Below, piece by piece: positions 1-7,629 of a stretch of DNA of 64,000 nt. Every line of letters starts with the position of its first letter. The first letter of the stretch is position 1. A program made the translations under genes and the position numbers. The notes under the pieces are model-generated. The model had not been told where the DNA came from. It made no database searches and saw only the letters and a program-made list of their open reading frames with translations. The stretch comes from Romboutsia sp. CE17 (GTDB taxonomy: Bacteria; Bacillota; Clostridia; Peptostreptococcales; Peptostreptococcaceae), in NCBI RefSeq assembly GCF_012317385.1, contig NZ_CP051144.1:1798001-1862000 (forward strand), in the 5' to 3' direction.

Positions 1-885
1 ACCACAAATAAAGGACATTGGTATTACATACTTATGTTTCGAACCAAATATTCTCCTAACGAAATGAGGTGCTATTAAATCTATAAAGCCTATAGTTCCA
101 CTTAAAGATATTGCTCCTCCTGTAAGCATTGCACTATAAATGAATAATTTACTTTTAACTTTAGATGTTTCCACACCAACAGTTTTAGCATGTTCTTCTC
201 CAAAAGTTATAATATCCATTTCTCTAATATACCTCATTATACCAAGCATACCTAATACTGCAAATGGTATAATAAGTTTCACATAACTCCAACCTTTCAT
301 AGAAAAGCTTCCCATTTGCCAAAGAGATATACTTTTTAAGTCTTCAGAAAATAGTGCCGTTAATGTAGTTAGTATAGCATTTACAAATAGAGAAAATACC
401 ATACCTGATAATATAACTGTATTATTCGACATAGTTTTATCTATTTTAGATGAAAATGCTAAAACTATATATACAGTTCCTAATCCAAATAAAAATCCTA
501 CTAGAGGTAGGGTAAAACTGCTTACAACAGGTACAGCTACCCCTGTAATTATTACTAATCCTGCTCCTAACGATGCTCCCGATGATACTCCCAATGTATA
601 AGGAGATGCTAATTGATTTTTTAAGATTGATTGCACCACAGCTCCACTAGTTGCCAAGCATCCTCCAACAAAAAATGCTAATAGCACTCTAGGTAGTCTT
701 AATTTCCATACTATACCTATATTTTTCGCCTCAATTCCTTCCATCAAAGGTATATTAAACACTTTATTTACTAATATTGATATAGTTTCTAATAAATTAA
801 TATTGGAACTTCCAATTGAAGTTCCAATACCTATAATGATAAGTGCTAGTAAAATACTTATTATTGCCTTTTTCTTATTTTCCAT
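1..885 (-). CDS. FecCD/BtuC-type ABC transporter permease (3' end outside window)
   Basis: Inner-membrane permease subunit for uptake of an iron chelate, haem or corrinoid together with the binding protein just upstream. Translating the minus strand from the ATG at 883-885 gives an open frame of 295 codons to the window edge, starting MENKKKAIISILLALIIIG. It contains the FecCD hallmarks: LRLPRVLLAFFVGGCLATSG, the NPLADPY-like segment read here as NQLASPYTLGVSSGASLGA, and near the window edge GTIGFIDLIAPHFVRRIFG. It is almost wholly hydrophobic, with multiple membrane segments. The start overlaps the stop of the binding-protein gene by 11 bases, which suggests translational coupling. The ATPase gene is expected beyond the window. 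The substrate cannot be told from sequence. Confidence 0.88.
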   Translation of the reverse strand, partial: MENKKKAIISILLALIIIGIGTSIGSSNINLLETISILVNKVFNIPLMEGIEAKNIGIVWKLRLPRVLLAFFVGGCLATSGAVVQSILKNQLASPYTLGVSSGASLGAGLVIITGVAVPVVSSFTLPLVGFLFGLGTVYIVLAFSSKIDKTMSNNTVILSGMVFSLFVNAILTTLTALFSEDLKSISLWQMGSFSMKGWSYVKLIIPFAVLGMLGIMRYIREMDIITFGEEHAKTVGVETSKVKSKLFIYSAMLTGGAISLSGTIGFIDLIAPHFVRRIFGSKHKYVIPMSFICG

Positions 886-1780
886 AGTACTCTGGATATA
901 CTGCCTTAGCTATTTCTTCTAAAGCTTTTATTGCATTTTGAGATGGACGTGACGATGCATTTTTATCAACTAAATATACTGCATTATTTTTTATTGCAGT
1001 TATATTTTCCCAAGCATCCCTAGATTTGATCTCTTCTGTTGGATTTTCCATATATGATGCATTTGTTATTATTACATCTGGATTTGCATTTATTACAGAT
1101 TCTGCTGTTGGAGATATCCATCCCTCTTCATCTGAGAATATATTTTTAGCTCCTACAATTTCTATCATTTCATTTAAAAATGTAGCGTTTCCAAAACTGT
1201 AAAGATTAGGAGCAGGTGATATTTCAAAGTATACAGTTTTCTTTTCTTCTATTTTTTCACCTATAGCTTTTATTTCACTTACCTTACTCTTCATTTCATC
1301 TATTATTTCTTGACCTTTTTCTTCTTCATTTACAACTTCTGCTATAAATTCTATATCTTTATATATTCCTTCTATACTGTCACTACTTGGTATGTAAACT
1401 ACTGGTATTCCAGCTTCACTTATTGCCTTGAATGGATCTTCTGCTGATCCTGTCTTATTATGTCCTGATGCTATAACTACATCTGGTTCTAAACCTATTA
1501 TCGTTTCTGCATCTGGGTTTGAAAAGTCTATTTTAGTTATTTCGCTATTAATTCCTTCTATATCTAAAGAATATTTATCTATAGCTACTAATTTTTCTCC
1601 TAATCCTAATTCCATTATTACTTCAGTATTAGATGGAGCTGTTGATATTATTTTATCTATTTTTGTCGGTATATTTACCTCTGTTCCTTCTCTATCGGTA
1701 ACAGTTCTATCTCCTTGAGAACTGCATCCAGAAAATATGAACATTGATAAAATCATAAATATCGATAATATTTTTTTCAT
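875..1780 (-). CDS. ABC transporter substrate-binding lipoprotein (BtuF/FecB/FhuD type)
   Basis: Cell-surface lipoprotein that would capture an iron chelate or corrinoid for the permease that follows. The 301-residue product starts with a lipoprotein signal peptide (MKKILSIFMILSMFIFSGCSS, lipobox FSGC). It then shows the TroA/BtuF fold pattern: TKIDKIISTAPSNTEVIMELGLGEKLVAI, the LEPDVVIAS strand, and the late NPDVIITNASY and NNAVYLVD segments. An AGGAGG site lies just before the ATG. It is the first gene of an operon reading toward position 1. Upstream lie a canonical promoter (1825-1853) and an array of four 11-bp-spaced TGTCA repeats (1861-1898), also found before the second ABC operon of this window. 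Substrate identity is not visible. Confidence 0.88.
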   Translation of the reverse strand: MKKILSIFMILSMFIFSGCSSQGDRTVTDREGTEVNIPTKIDKIISTAPSNTEVIMELGLGEKLVAIDKYSLDIEGINSEITKIDFSNPDAETIIGLEPDVVIASGHNKTGSAEDPFKAISEAGIPVVYIPSSDSIEGIYKDIEFIAEVVNEEEKGQEIIDEMKSKVSEIKAIGEKIEEKKTVYFEISPAPNLYSFGNATFLNEMIEIVGAKNIFSDEEGWISPTAESVINANPDVIITNASYMENPTEEIKSRDAWENITAIKNNAVYLVDKNASSRPSQNAIKALEEIAKAVYPEYYGK

Positions 1781-1824
1781 TTTTTCCTCCTGTTACTTTA
1801 TATATTTTTAAGTAAATATATTTT

Positions 1825-1853
1825 ATAATATAATTATACTTAATACTGGTCAA
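1825..1853 (-). promoter_or_regulatory. Promoter of the first ABC uptake operon
   Basis: On the minus strand a -35 TTGACC (1848-1853) and a -10 TATTAT (1825-1830) are separated by exactly 17 bases. They lie about 45 bases before the binding-protein start codon and directly downstream of the TGTCA repeat array. Confidence 0.65.
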
Positions 1854-1860
1854 ATAATTG

Positions 1861-1898
1861 TGTCATAATTATGTCATTTTCATGTCATTTTTATGTCA
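1861..1898 (-). promoter_or_regulatory. Four-copy 11-bp direct-repeat operator (Pho-box-like)
   Basis: TGTCA occurs on the plus strand at 1861, 1872, 1883 and 1894, an exact 11-bp period, with AT-rich spacers such as TTTTTA. Read toward the gene it is TGACAT-N5 repeated four times. The array starts 7 bases upstream of the -35 box. Direct TGTCA repeats one helical turn apart are the known geometry of PhoB/OmpR-family response regulator sites. Which regulator acts here is inference. The same array with the same placement occurs at 56268-56305. Confidence 0.6.
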
Positions 1899-1913
1899 TT
1901 TTATATTTAAAAG

Positions 1914-1950
1914 TAAAAAAAGCAGTAATAAGAATTTATTATTACTGCCA
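1914..1950 (-). terminator. Intrinsic terminator of purB
   Basis: Stem GCAGTAATAA / TTATTACTGC (1922-1948) is followed on the minus strand by a run of seven Ts. It lies right after the purB stop codon. Confidence 0.85.
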
Positions 1951-1969
1951 TTGTTTAAAAGCTTATATT

Positions 1970-3412
1970 TTATACATGTAAATCTACATTTATTCCTATA
2001 CTATCTTTAAATGGATCTATTGCAGGATTTACAACTTCATTTACAAAGTCTACAACTTGTTCTGGCGCTCTTCCTACAAAATTTCTAGGATTTATTATAG
2101 ATAATATTTCTTCTTTATCCATATTAAATGAATTACTTTCAATTATAAGATCTATAAGATTATTATCTTTCCCTTCATGCTTAACTCTATATGCTGCTTT
2201 CATAGATAACTCTCTTATAACTTCGTGTAATTCTTGTCTATCTCCTCCTCTTTTTACAGCTTCCATTAATATATTCTCTGTAGCCATAAAAGGAAGTTCT
2301 TCATTTATATGCTTATTTATCATATTTTCATAAACTACTAATCCATCTGTTACATTTATACCTATTTCAAGTATAGCATCCGCTGCCATAAATGCTTGAG
2401 GTATTGAAAGCCTTTTATTAGCCGAATCATCTAAACTTCTTTCTAACCATTGAGTTGCTTCCACTAATGCAGGGCTTAAACTTTCACTTATTATATATTT
2501 TGATAAAGAAGCTATTCTTTCACTTCTCATTGGATTTCTCTTATATGCCATAGCAGATGAACCTATTTGATTTTTTTCAAATGGTTCTTCTAATTCTTTT
2601 AAACTTTGTAATAATCTTATATCATTAGTCATTTTATGCATACTTTGAGCTATTCCACTTAGTATACTTATAACTTGATAATCTAATTTTCTAGTATATG
2701 TTTGCCCACTTACTGCATAAGAAGCTTTATATCCCATTTTTTTGCATATAAGTTTATCTAACGCTTTAACTTTATCATGATCTCCATCAAATAAACTTAA
2801 AAAACTTGCTTGAGTACCAGTAGTACCTTTAACTCCTCTAAGTTTCATATTTTCTATTCTAAAGTTTAAATCTTCTAAATCTATTATTAAATCTTGAGTC
2901 CATAATGTTGCTCTTTTTCCTACTGTTGTAAGCTGAGCTGCTTGGAAATGTGTAAATCCAAGAGTTGGAACATCTTTATACTTTAGTGAAAATTCTTTTA
3001 AGTTGTTTATTAAGTTTACTAATTTAACTCTTATAAGTTTTAAAGCTTCTGTCATTTGTATTACGTCTGTATTATCCCCAACATAAGCTGATGTAGCTCC
3101 TAAATGGATTATACCTTTAGCCTTGTCACATTGTAAACCATATGCTTTAACATGACTCATTACATCATGTCTAACTTCTTTTTCTATTTTTCTAGCTTCT
3201 TCAAAATTTATATTATCTGCGTTCGCTCTTAATTCCTCTAGTTGATCTTCAGTTATATTAAGTCCTAACTCTTTTTCTCCTTCTGCAAGAGCAACCCATA
3301 ACTTTCTCCAAGTTGAAAATTTAAATTGTGGAGAAAATATATAACTCATATCTTTACTACAATATCTATCTGTTAGTGGATTTGTATATGTAGTATATTT
3401 CTTATCCATCAT
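1970..3412 (-). CDS. purB: Adenylosuccinate lyase
   Basis: Cytoplasmic purine-synthesis enzyme that splits fumarate from SAICAR and from adenylosuccinate. The protein of about 480 residues shows the fumarase/aspartase-superfamily signature GSSAMAYKRNPMRSE, the HLGATSAYVGDNTD segment, and THFQAAQLTTVGKRATLW with a catalytic-type histidine. The frame opens at a GTG at 3424, but the AAGGACGG ribosome site overlaps that codon. The ATG at 3410-3412 (or the next one at 3407-3409, giving MDKKYTT) is a better start. It is monocistronic, with its own promoter and terminator. A PurR-like box overlaps the promoter. No other purine genes are nearby. Confidence 0.96.
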   Translation of the reverse strand: MMDKKYTTYTNPLTDRYCSKDMSYIFSPQFKFSTWRKLWVALAEGEKELGLNITEDQLEELRANADNINFEEARKIEKEVRHDVMSHVKAYGLQCDKAKGIIHLGATSAYVGDNTDVIQMTEALKLIRVKLVNLINNLKEFSLKYKDVPTLGFTHFQAAQLTTVGKRATLWTQDLIIDLEDLNFRIENMKLRGVKGTTGTQASFLSLFDGDHDKVKALDKLICKKMGYKASYAVSGQTYTRKLDYQVISILSGIAQSMHKMTNDIRLLQSLKELEEPFEKNQIGSSAMAYKRNPMRSERIASLSKYIISESLSPALVEATQWLERSLDDSANKRLSIPQAFMAADAILEIGINVTDGLVVYENMINKHINEELPFMATENILMEAVKRGGDRQELHEVIRELSMKAAYRVKHEGKDNNLIDLIIESNSFNMDKEEILSIINPRNFVGRAPEQVVDFVNEVVNPAIDPFKDSIGINVDLHV

Positions 3413-3452
3413 AATTATTAGCACCGTCCTTAAATCTTATTTTTACATTATA

Positions 3453-3481
3453 ATTATACAAGATAATACGAACAATAACAA
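3453..3481 (-). promoter_or_regulatory. purB promoter with possible PurR box
   Basis: On the minus strand a -35 TTGTTA (3476-3481) and a -10 TATAAT (3453-3458) are spaced 17 bases apart. The plus strand in the spacer and -35 region reads ATACGAACAAT (3466-3476), close to the core CGAACWWT of Bacillus PurR boxes. An opposed GTTC-containing partner (AGTTCATAATT) starts near 3497. The promoter is clear; the PurR assignment is tentative. Confidence 0.6.
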
Positions 3482-3563
3482 CTTTTTTTAAGTTTTAGTT
3501 CATAATTATTCCTTGTCTAGCTATTTTTATACAAATTATTAAATTTAACTATATATTATTTTA

Positions 3564-3612
3564 AACAAAAAAGAGAATATCTATTAATACTATTATTTTA
3601 GATATTCTCTTA
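3564..3612 (-). terminator. Intrinsic terminator of the MATE gene
   Basis: Perfect arms AGAGAATATCT (3572-3582) and AGATATTCTCT (3600-3610) are followed on the minus strand by a T-run. Confidence 0.85.
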
Positions 3613-3625
3613 ATATTTATAAATG

Positions 3626-4969
3626 TTATGCTGCAGCTTTATTAACTTCAATATTTGTTACTTTTTTAATTAGCTTTATAGCTAGTATAAAAGTCATTAA
3701 CTCTGCAAAAGGTATAGTTAACCAAACACCCTTTATATTAATTATAAGTGGAAGAATACATATTCCTATTACAACAAAAATAATCCCTCTGCATGCTGCT
3801 ATAATAATAGATTCTTTTGCTTTACCTATTGCAGTAAAGTACCCAGAGTAAACAATATTAAATCCATTAAAGAAAAATGCAGTAGCATATAACTTTGATC
3901 CACTAACAGCCATATCAAGAACTTCTTTGTTTCCACTCATAAACATACTAACTAAGTTCTTACCGAATAAAAATAATACTATAAATAGTATTATACCAAT
4001 TATAAAAATTATCTTGTTAGCAAGTTTTAAAACATGACTTACTCTTTCATGCTTTTCATAACCATAATTATAGCTTATTATTGGTCCTATACCATCTGAT
4101 ATCCCAAACATAATTAAAGTTCCAAATTGCGATATATAATTTATACTTGTAAATGCTGCTATTCCTGCTTCACCAGCTATTTTCATAAATGCCATATTAA
4201 ACACATAAGCAGTTGTAGCAATTGCAATAGCAGTTACTCCCTCTGATGATCCATTATATATTACTGGCCATATAGTTGACTTATCAAACTTTCCTTTAAA
4301 TATGTTAACTACTGTATTTTTATTTAATAAAGGTACTATAACTATAATTAATGCTATAGAATAAGACATACCAGTTGCAATAGCTGCTCCTCTTATTCCT
4401 AGTTGTAGTTTTTTTATTAAAATGTAATTTAATGTTATATTAGTTATTACACTTAAAATGCTTCCTTTTAGATAAACCTCTGGTCTTTCTATAACTCTAT
4501 CTACAAATCCAAACAAAAACATTAGTGACATTGGTATTGCAAATATTGCTATTGTTTTTATATATATAGCTACACTTTCTAGTAAAACCTCATTAGCTCC
4601 TAAAATTACTGCTAGATTTTTATTAAATATTATTCCGATAAATGTTATAACTCCTGAGGATATACACATAACTATTAAAGAAGTTTTAAATATATTTTGA
4701 GCTTCTTCATTCTTTCCTTCTCCTAATGTCCTTCCAACAAAGCTTAAACAACCTATACTAATTATCATACTAGTACCTATTATTAACTGTGTAAAAGGCT
4801 GAACTAAGTTTACACTTGCCATTGCATTAGAACCTACAAAGTTTCCTAAAAATATTCCATCTATAATATTTTGCATACCATTTATAACCATAGCCATTAT
4901 CGCTGGTAATGAAAACTTAATAAATAATTTAGATATTTTTTCTGTTCCTAATATATTTTTATTTTCCAT
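3626..4969 (-). CDS. MATE-family multidrug efflux transporter
   Basis: Membrane antiporter of about 447 residues expected to expel cationic drugs or metabolites using a sodium or proton gradient. It has twelve predicted hydrophobic segments and MATE features: early PAIMAMVINGMQNIIDGIFLGN, a PFTQLIIGTSMIISIG segment, the second-half FGISDGIGPIISYNYGY, and a C-terminal PFAELMTF. The start at 4967-4969 (MENKN) is chosen because AAAGGAG lies 8 bases upstream; the longer frame to 4999 runs through the promoter's transcript start. Transcription appears to come from a MerR-type promoter with a 19-bp spacer, so the gene is probably induced by a ligand sensed by a MerR protein encoded elsewhere. Confidence 0.92.
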   Translation of the reverse strand: MENKNILGTEKISKLFIKFSLPAIMAMVINGMQNIIDGIFLGNFVGSNAMASVNLVQPFTQLIIGTSMIISIGCLSFVGRTLGEGKNEEAQNIFKTSLIVMCISSGVITFIGIIFNKNLAVILGANEVLLESVAIYIKTIAIFAIPMSLMFLFGFVDRVIERPEVYLKGSILSVITNITLNYILIKKLQLGIRGAAIATGMSYSIALIIVIVPLLNKNTVVNIFKGKFDKSTIWPVIYNGSSEGVTAIAIATTAYVFNMAFMKIAGEAGIAAFTSINYISQFGTLIMFGISDGIGPIISYNYGYEKHERVSHVLKLANKIIFIIGIILFIVLFLFGKNLVSMFMSGNKEVLDMAVSGSKLYATAFFFNGFNIVYSGYFTAIGKAKESIIIAACRGIIFVVIGICILPLIINIKGVWLTIPFAELMTFILAIKLIKKVTNIEVNKAAA

Positions 4970-5005
4970 AAACTTAACTCCTTTCTTTAGTTTATACAAA
5001 TAGAT

Positions 5006-5036
5006 AGTATAAAGGCTCCAGTATATGGAGTGTCAA
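5006..5036 (-). promoter_or_regulatory. MerR-type promoter (19-bp spacer) of the MATE gene
   Basis: The minus strand has -35 TTGACA (5031-5036) and -10 TATACT (5006-5011) with a 19-base spacer. The spacer contains the dyad CTCCATATACTGGAG. An overlong spacer holding an inverted repeat is the known hallmark of promoters activated by MerR-family regulators such as BmrR, BltR or SoxR. Confidence 0.8.
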
Positions 5037-5103
5037 TAGATTTTTTATTATTTGTTTTATTTCTAATTATTTTTTTTAAGTATTAATATAATTTCCTAAA
5101 ACA

Positions 5104-5140
5104 TAAAAAAGCTATTAACAATAATTCGTTAATAGCTTTT
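5104..5140 (-). terminator. Intrinsic terminator of the YfcC-family gene
   Basis: Stem AAGCTATTAAC / GTTAATAGCTT (5110-5139) is followed on the minus strand by six Ts. Confidence 0.85.
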
Positions 5141-5166
5141 ATTAAATGCTATAATTTTAACTTACC

Positions 5167-6594
5167 TTATAGTAACATCATTCCAACAGATAAGATGATT
5201 GTAGACGATACAAATATACATGCAATTATTTTAATAGAAAACTTTACCCATGTTCCGTAATCAACTTTTGATATTGCTAATCCTCCCATAATAACACCTG
5301 ATGTTGGAGTTATTAAGTTAACTAAACCGCATCCTGCTCCAAGTATAGATATTATAAGTTCTGGAGCAAACCCTAGTGTATGGGCTAGAGCTCCGAATAT
5401 TGGCATCGATACACTTGAAAGCCCTGATGTTGAAGGTATTAAGAAAGATAAACCAATATATATTAAGAAAGAAACATTTGTAAATAATATAGGTGACATT
5501 CCACGTAATGATGATGATGCATTGTTTAAAACAAAAGCATCTAATCCTGTATTCGACATTATAACAGAAACACCTCTTGATATTCCTATTATAAATGCTA
5601 CCCCTACCATATCAGCTGCACCTTCTATTATATAAGATACTATTTCTTTTTCTTTAAATCCATAAACAATTCCTATAATTATAGACATTAATACAAACCA
5701 CATAGCAAGTTCAGAAAACCACCAATTTCCAAATGATGCACCTGTTAAAAAGTCTGTATTTTTAAACATAGTTATTCCAAATCTCTCCCAAGGTATAACT
5801 CCAAGAGCCATAACTATAAAAGATATAGCAAATAAACTAAGTACTATTTTTCTTTTTGTTGTAAATTCTAAAGTCTCTTCTTTTCCATTTAAAAATTTCT
5901 CTTTAGCATTATTATATTCGTCTTCTGATAATAGCGAGTTTTCTTTGTTCTGCTTTACCTTTTTTGCATATCTCATTACAAAATATATTGATATTGAAAG
6001 TGATGATAACCACAAAGCTACTCCTATTCCCATAACAGTAGCTTGATTTGCGCTAACACCAACACTCTTTAAAGAATCTATACTTGTAGCCACTACGAAT
6101 GGATTTACAGTGGATCCTAAAACACCACATCCTGCTCCAAGTAATATAGTTGCTACAGCTGTAAGCGAATCAAATCCAGCTGCCATCATTGTAGCTGTCA
6201 CAAGTGCATAAAATGCTAGTGTTTCTTCAGCCATACCAAAACTTGTACCACCTAATGATAATATAAACATTAGTATAGGTATTAGTAAAAGTTCTTTTCC
6301 ATTAAGTTTTTTAACTATTGATCCAATTCCTGCATCAAGAGCACCTGTTTTATTTATAATATTTAAAAATCCACCCATTAGCATTACATATAAGCATATA
6401 TCAATAGCATCTTTTAATCCGTTCATTGGAGCCATAACAACATCTGCTAATGAAGCAGGCTTAGCTCCTGATACAATATGACTTATAATCGCTATTATTA
6501 CTATAATTGAAAGCAATATGGTGTATGCTGTAGGTAGCTTAAATTTTTTCTTTTTTTTAACTTTATCATTAGTCTTTTCTAATGTATATTGCAT
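5167..6594 (-). CDS. YfcC-family basic amino acid/C4-dicarboxylate-type carrier
   Basis: Polytopic membrane protein of 475 residues from the YfcC (PF03606-like) family. Members are annotated as basic amino acid or C4-dicarboxylate carriers; the true substrate of most is unknown. Seen here: KLPTAYTILLSIIVIIAII near the N-terminus, MLMGGFLNIINKTGALDAGI, the conserved SLGGTSFGMAEETLAFYALV, GAGCGVLGSTVNPFVVATS, and a C-terminal inverted-repeat-like half with FLIPSTSGLSSVSMPIFG and LITPTSGVIMGGLA. The starts of the two halves match the usual two-fold symmetric topology. It is a single gene with its own terminator. Upstream DNA to 6785 is AT-rich with no strong regulatory motif. Confidence 0.85.
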   Translation of the reverse strand: MQYTLEKTNDKVKKKKKFKLPTAYTILLSIIVIIAIISHIVSGAKPASLADVVMAPMNGLKDAIDICLYVMLMGGFLNIINKTGALDAGIGSIVKKLNGKELLLIPILMFILSLGGTSFGMAEETLAFYALVTATMMAAGFDSLTAVATILLGAGCGVLGSTVNPFVVATSIDSLKSVGVSANQATVMGIGVALWLSSLSISIYFVMRYAKKVKQNKENSLLSEDEYNNAKEKFLNGKEETLEFTTKRKIVLSLFAISFIVMALGVIPWERFGITMFKNTDFLTGASFGNWWFSELAMWFVLMSIIIGIVYGFKEKEIVSYIIEGAADMVGVAFIIGISRGVSVIMSNTGLDAFVLNNASSSLRGMSPILFTNVSFLIYIGLSFLIPSTSGLSSVSMPIFGALAHTLGFAPELIISILGAGCGLVNLITPTSGVIMGGLAISKVDYGTWVKFSIKIIACIFVSSTIILSVGMMLL

Positions 6595-6782
6595 GATATT
6601 CTCCTTATTCTTCTTATTTTTAAGGCTATTTAATATTTATATCATAATTTTATATTTTTTTAAATGGTACTTTCGTTAAATTTGTTTATTATTTTCCATT
6701 TTTATATTTTTATTAACAATATTTTTTGTTTTTATAATCTATATATAAATAAAGTACGAAAATTTCCTTTATAAAAGTCAAT

Positions 6783-6812
6783 AAAAATGGCCATATTTGA
6801 TATGGCCATTTC
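6783..6812 (-). terminator. Intrinsic terminator of the ArsD-like gene
   Basis: Arms AAATGGCCATA / TATGGCCATTT (6785-6811) are followed on the minus strand by a short T-rich tail. Confidence 0.75.
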
Positions 6813-6870
6813 TATTAATAATATATACTCTATTCATTTAATTACTTAAAATTATTTTAATAAACTTTAG

Positions 6871-7263
6871 TTAAATACATTTAATTTTTTCTATATTATC
6901 TTTTATACATTCTTTTAGTTCTCTCAATGTTGGGTACTTTCCTGATGCTAATACTTCTCCATTTACTAAAACTATAGGTAAATTTGCTTTACTTATTAAA
7001 TCATTGTATTCTTCATTTAGATTAGTTAATGATGAAATGGACCTATTTATAGAACTATATTCTTTTATATCTTTATTTATATTCATCAGTGAACTTATAT
7101 TTTTTGACTTTAATGATACTTCATATCTTGATACTTCTAAGCTTTTAAATTCATTTTTTAAAATTGTTAAATCATTTCTAATTCTTAATGATTCTTCATC
7201 TAATTTAGAACTTACTAAACCGTTTATACCATACATATTTTTCTCATATATTTCTATTTTCAT
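6871..7263 (-). CDS. ArsD-like thioredoxin-fold protein lacking the metalloid cysteines
   Basis: Small cytoplasmic protein of 130 residues. The C-terminal NLPIVLVNGEVLASGKYPTLRELK matches the end of ArsD, the arsenic metallochaperone/repressor (typically LPLVLVDGE...GRYPT). The N-terminal MKIEIYEKNMYGINGLV aligns with the ArsD segment that normally carries paired cysteines and a third cysteine, but all three are absent. The only cysteines are near the C-terminus. The start at 7261-7263 is set by GGAGGG 6 bases upstream; the longer frame to 7326 has no ribosome site. No arsA, arsB or arsR lies nearby, so it is an orphan. Fold assignment is by motif resemblance; metalloid binding is doubtful. 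Confidence 0.55.
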   Translation of the reverse strand: MKIEIYEKNMYGINGLVSSKLDEESLRIRNDLTILKNEFKSLEVSRYEVSLKSKNISSLMNINKDIKEYSSINRSISSLTNLNEEYNDLISKANLPIVLVNGEVLASGKYPTLRELKECIKDNIEKIKCI

Positions 7264-7536
7264 ATTTTTCCCTCCTAATTTTATATTTACCCTATTTAAA
7301 ATCTCTATATTATCTTCATTATTCACTTAAAATTTCAACTTATTTATTGTGATATTTTTTATATACCCCATGCTTAGTTTACTAACCATATACTCATGTA
7401 TATAAATTTATTTCTTTATAATTATTAGTTAATATGCATACATCTTTAATTATCTAAGTCTTGTATAGAGATTATAAGGTCTGTTAGGAGGATTTTATAC
7501 TACTATATTGTAAGTGCGAGAATAGTACGAGTAATT

Positions 7537-7601
7537 AGTCTAAATATTTTTATATAAACTTGTCTCAAAATTCATATAAAAATATTTAGACTTTGAGACA
7601 A
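7537..7601. repeat. Two interleaved perfect inverted repeats (pseudoknot-like)
   Basis: A perfect 19-bp inverted repeat (7537-7555 with 7574-7592, AGTCTAAATATTTTTATAT) is interleaved with a perfect 10-bp one (7560-7569 TTGTCTCAAA with 7592-7601 TTTGAGACAA). The order is A-B-A'-B', so the hairpins must either exclude each other or form an H-type pseudoknot. It lies just past the 3' end of the recombinase gene. The rest of the gene-free stretch 7264-7629 holds only AT-rich DNA with no other motif that I recognise. Confidence 0.75.
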
Positions 7602-7629
7602 TGGTGTTCCTAATCTAAATTATTATTAA

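Noticed and set aside
1861-1898. Fur box or cobalamin riboswitch before the ABC operons
   Set aside because: The repeats are direct and at 11-bp period, unlike the palindromic Fur box GATAATGATAATCATTATC, and no cobalamin aptamer motif is seen.
7537-7601. CRISPR or attachment site
   Set aside because: No repeated units with spacers, no tRNA nearby and no second copy of the arms acting as att sites.
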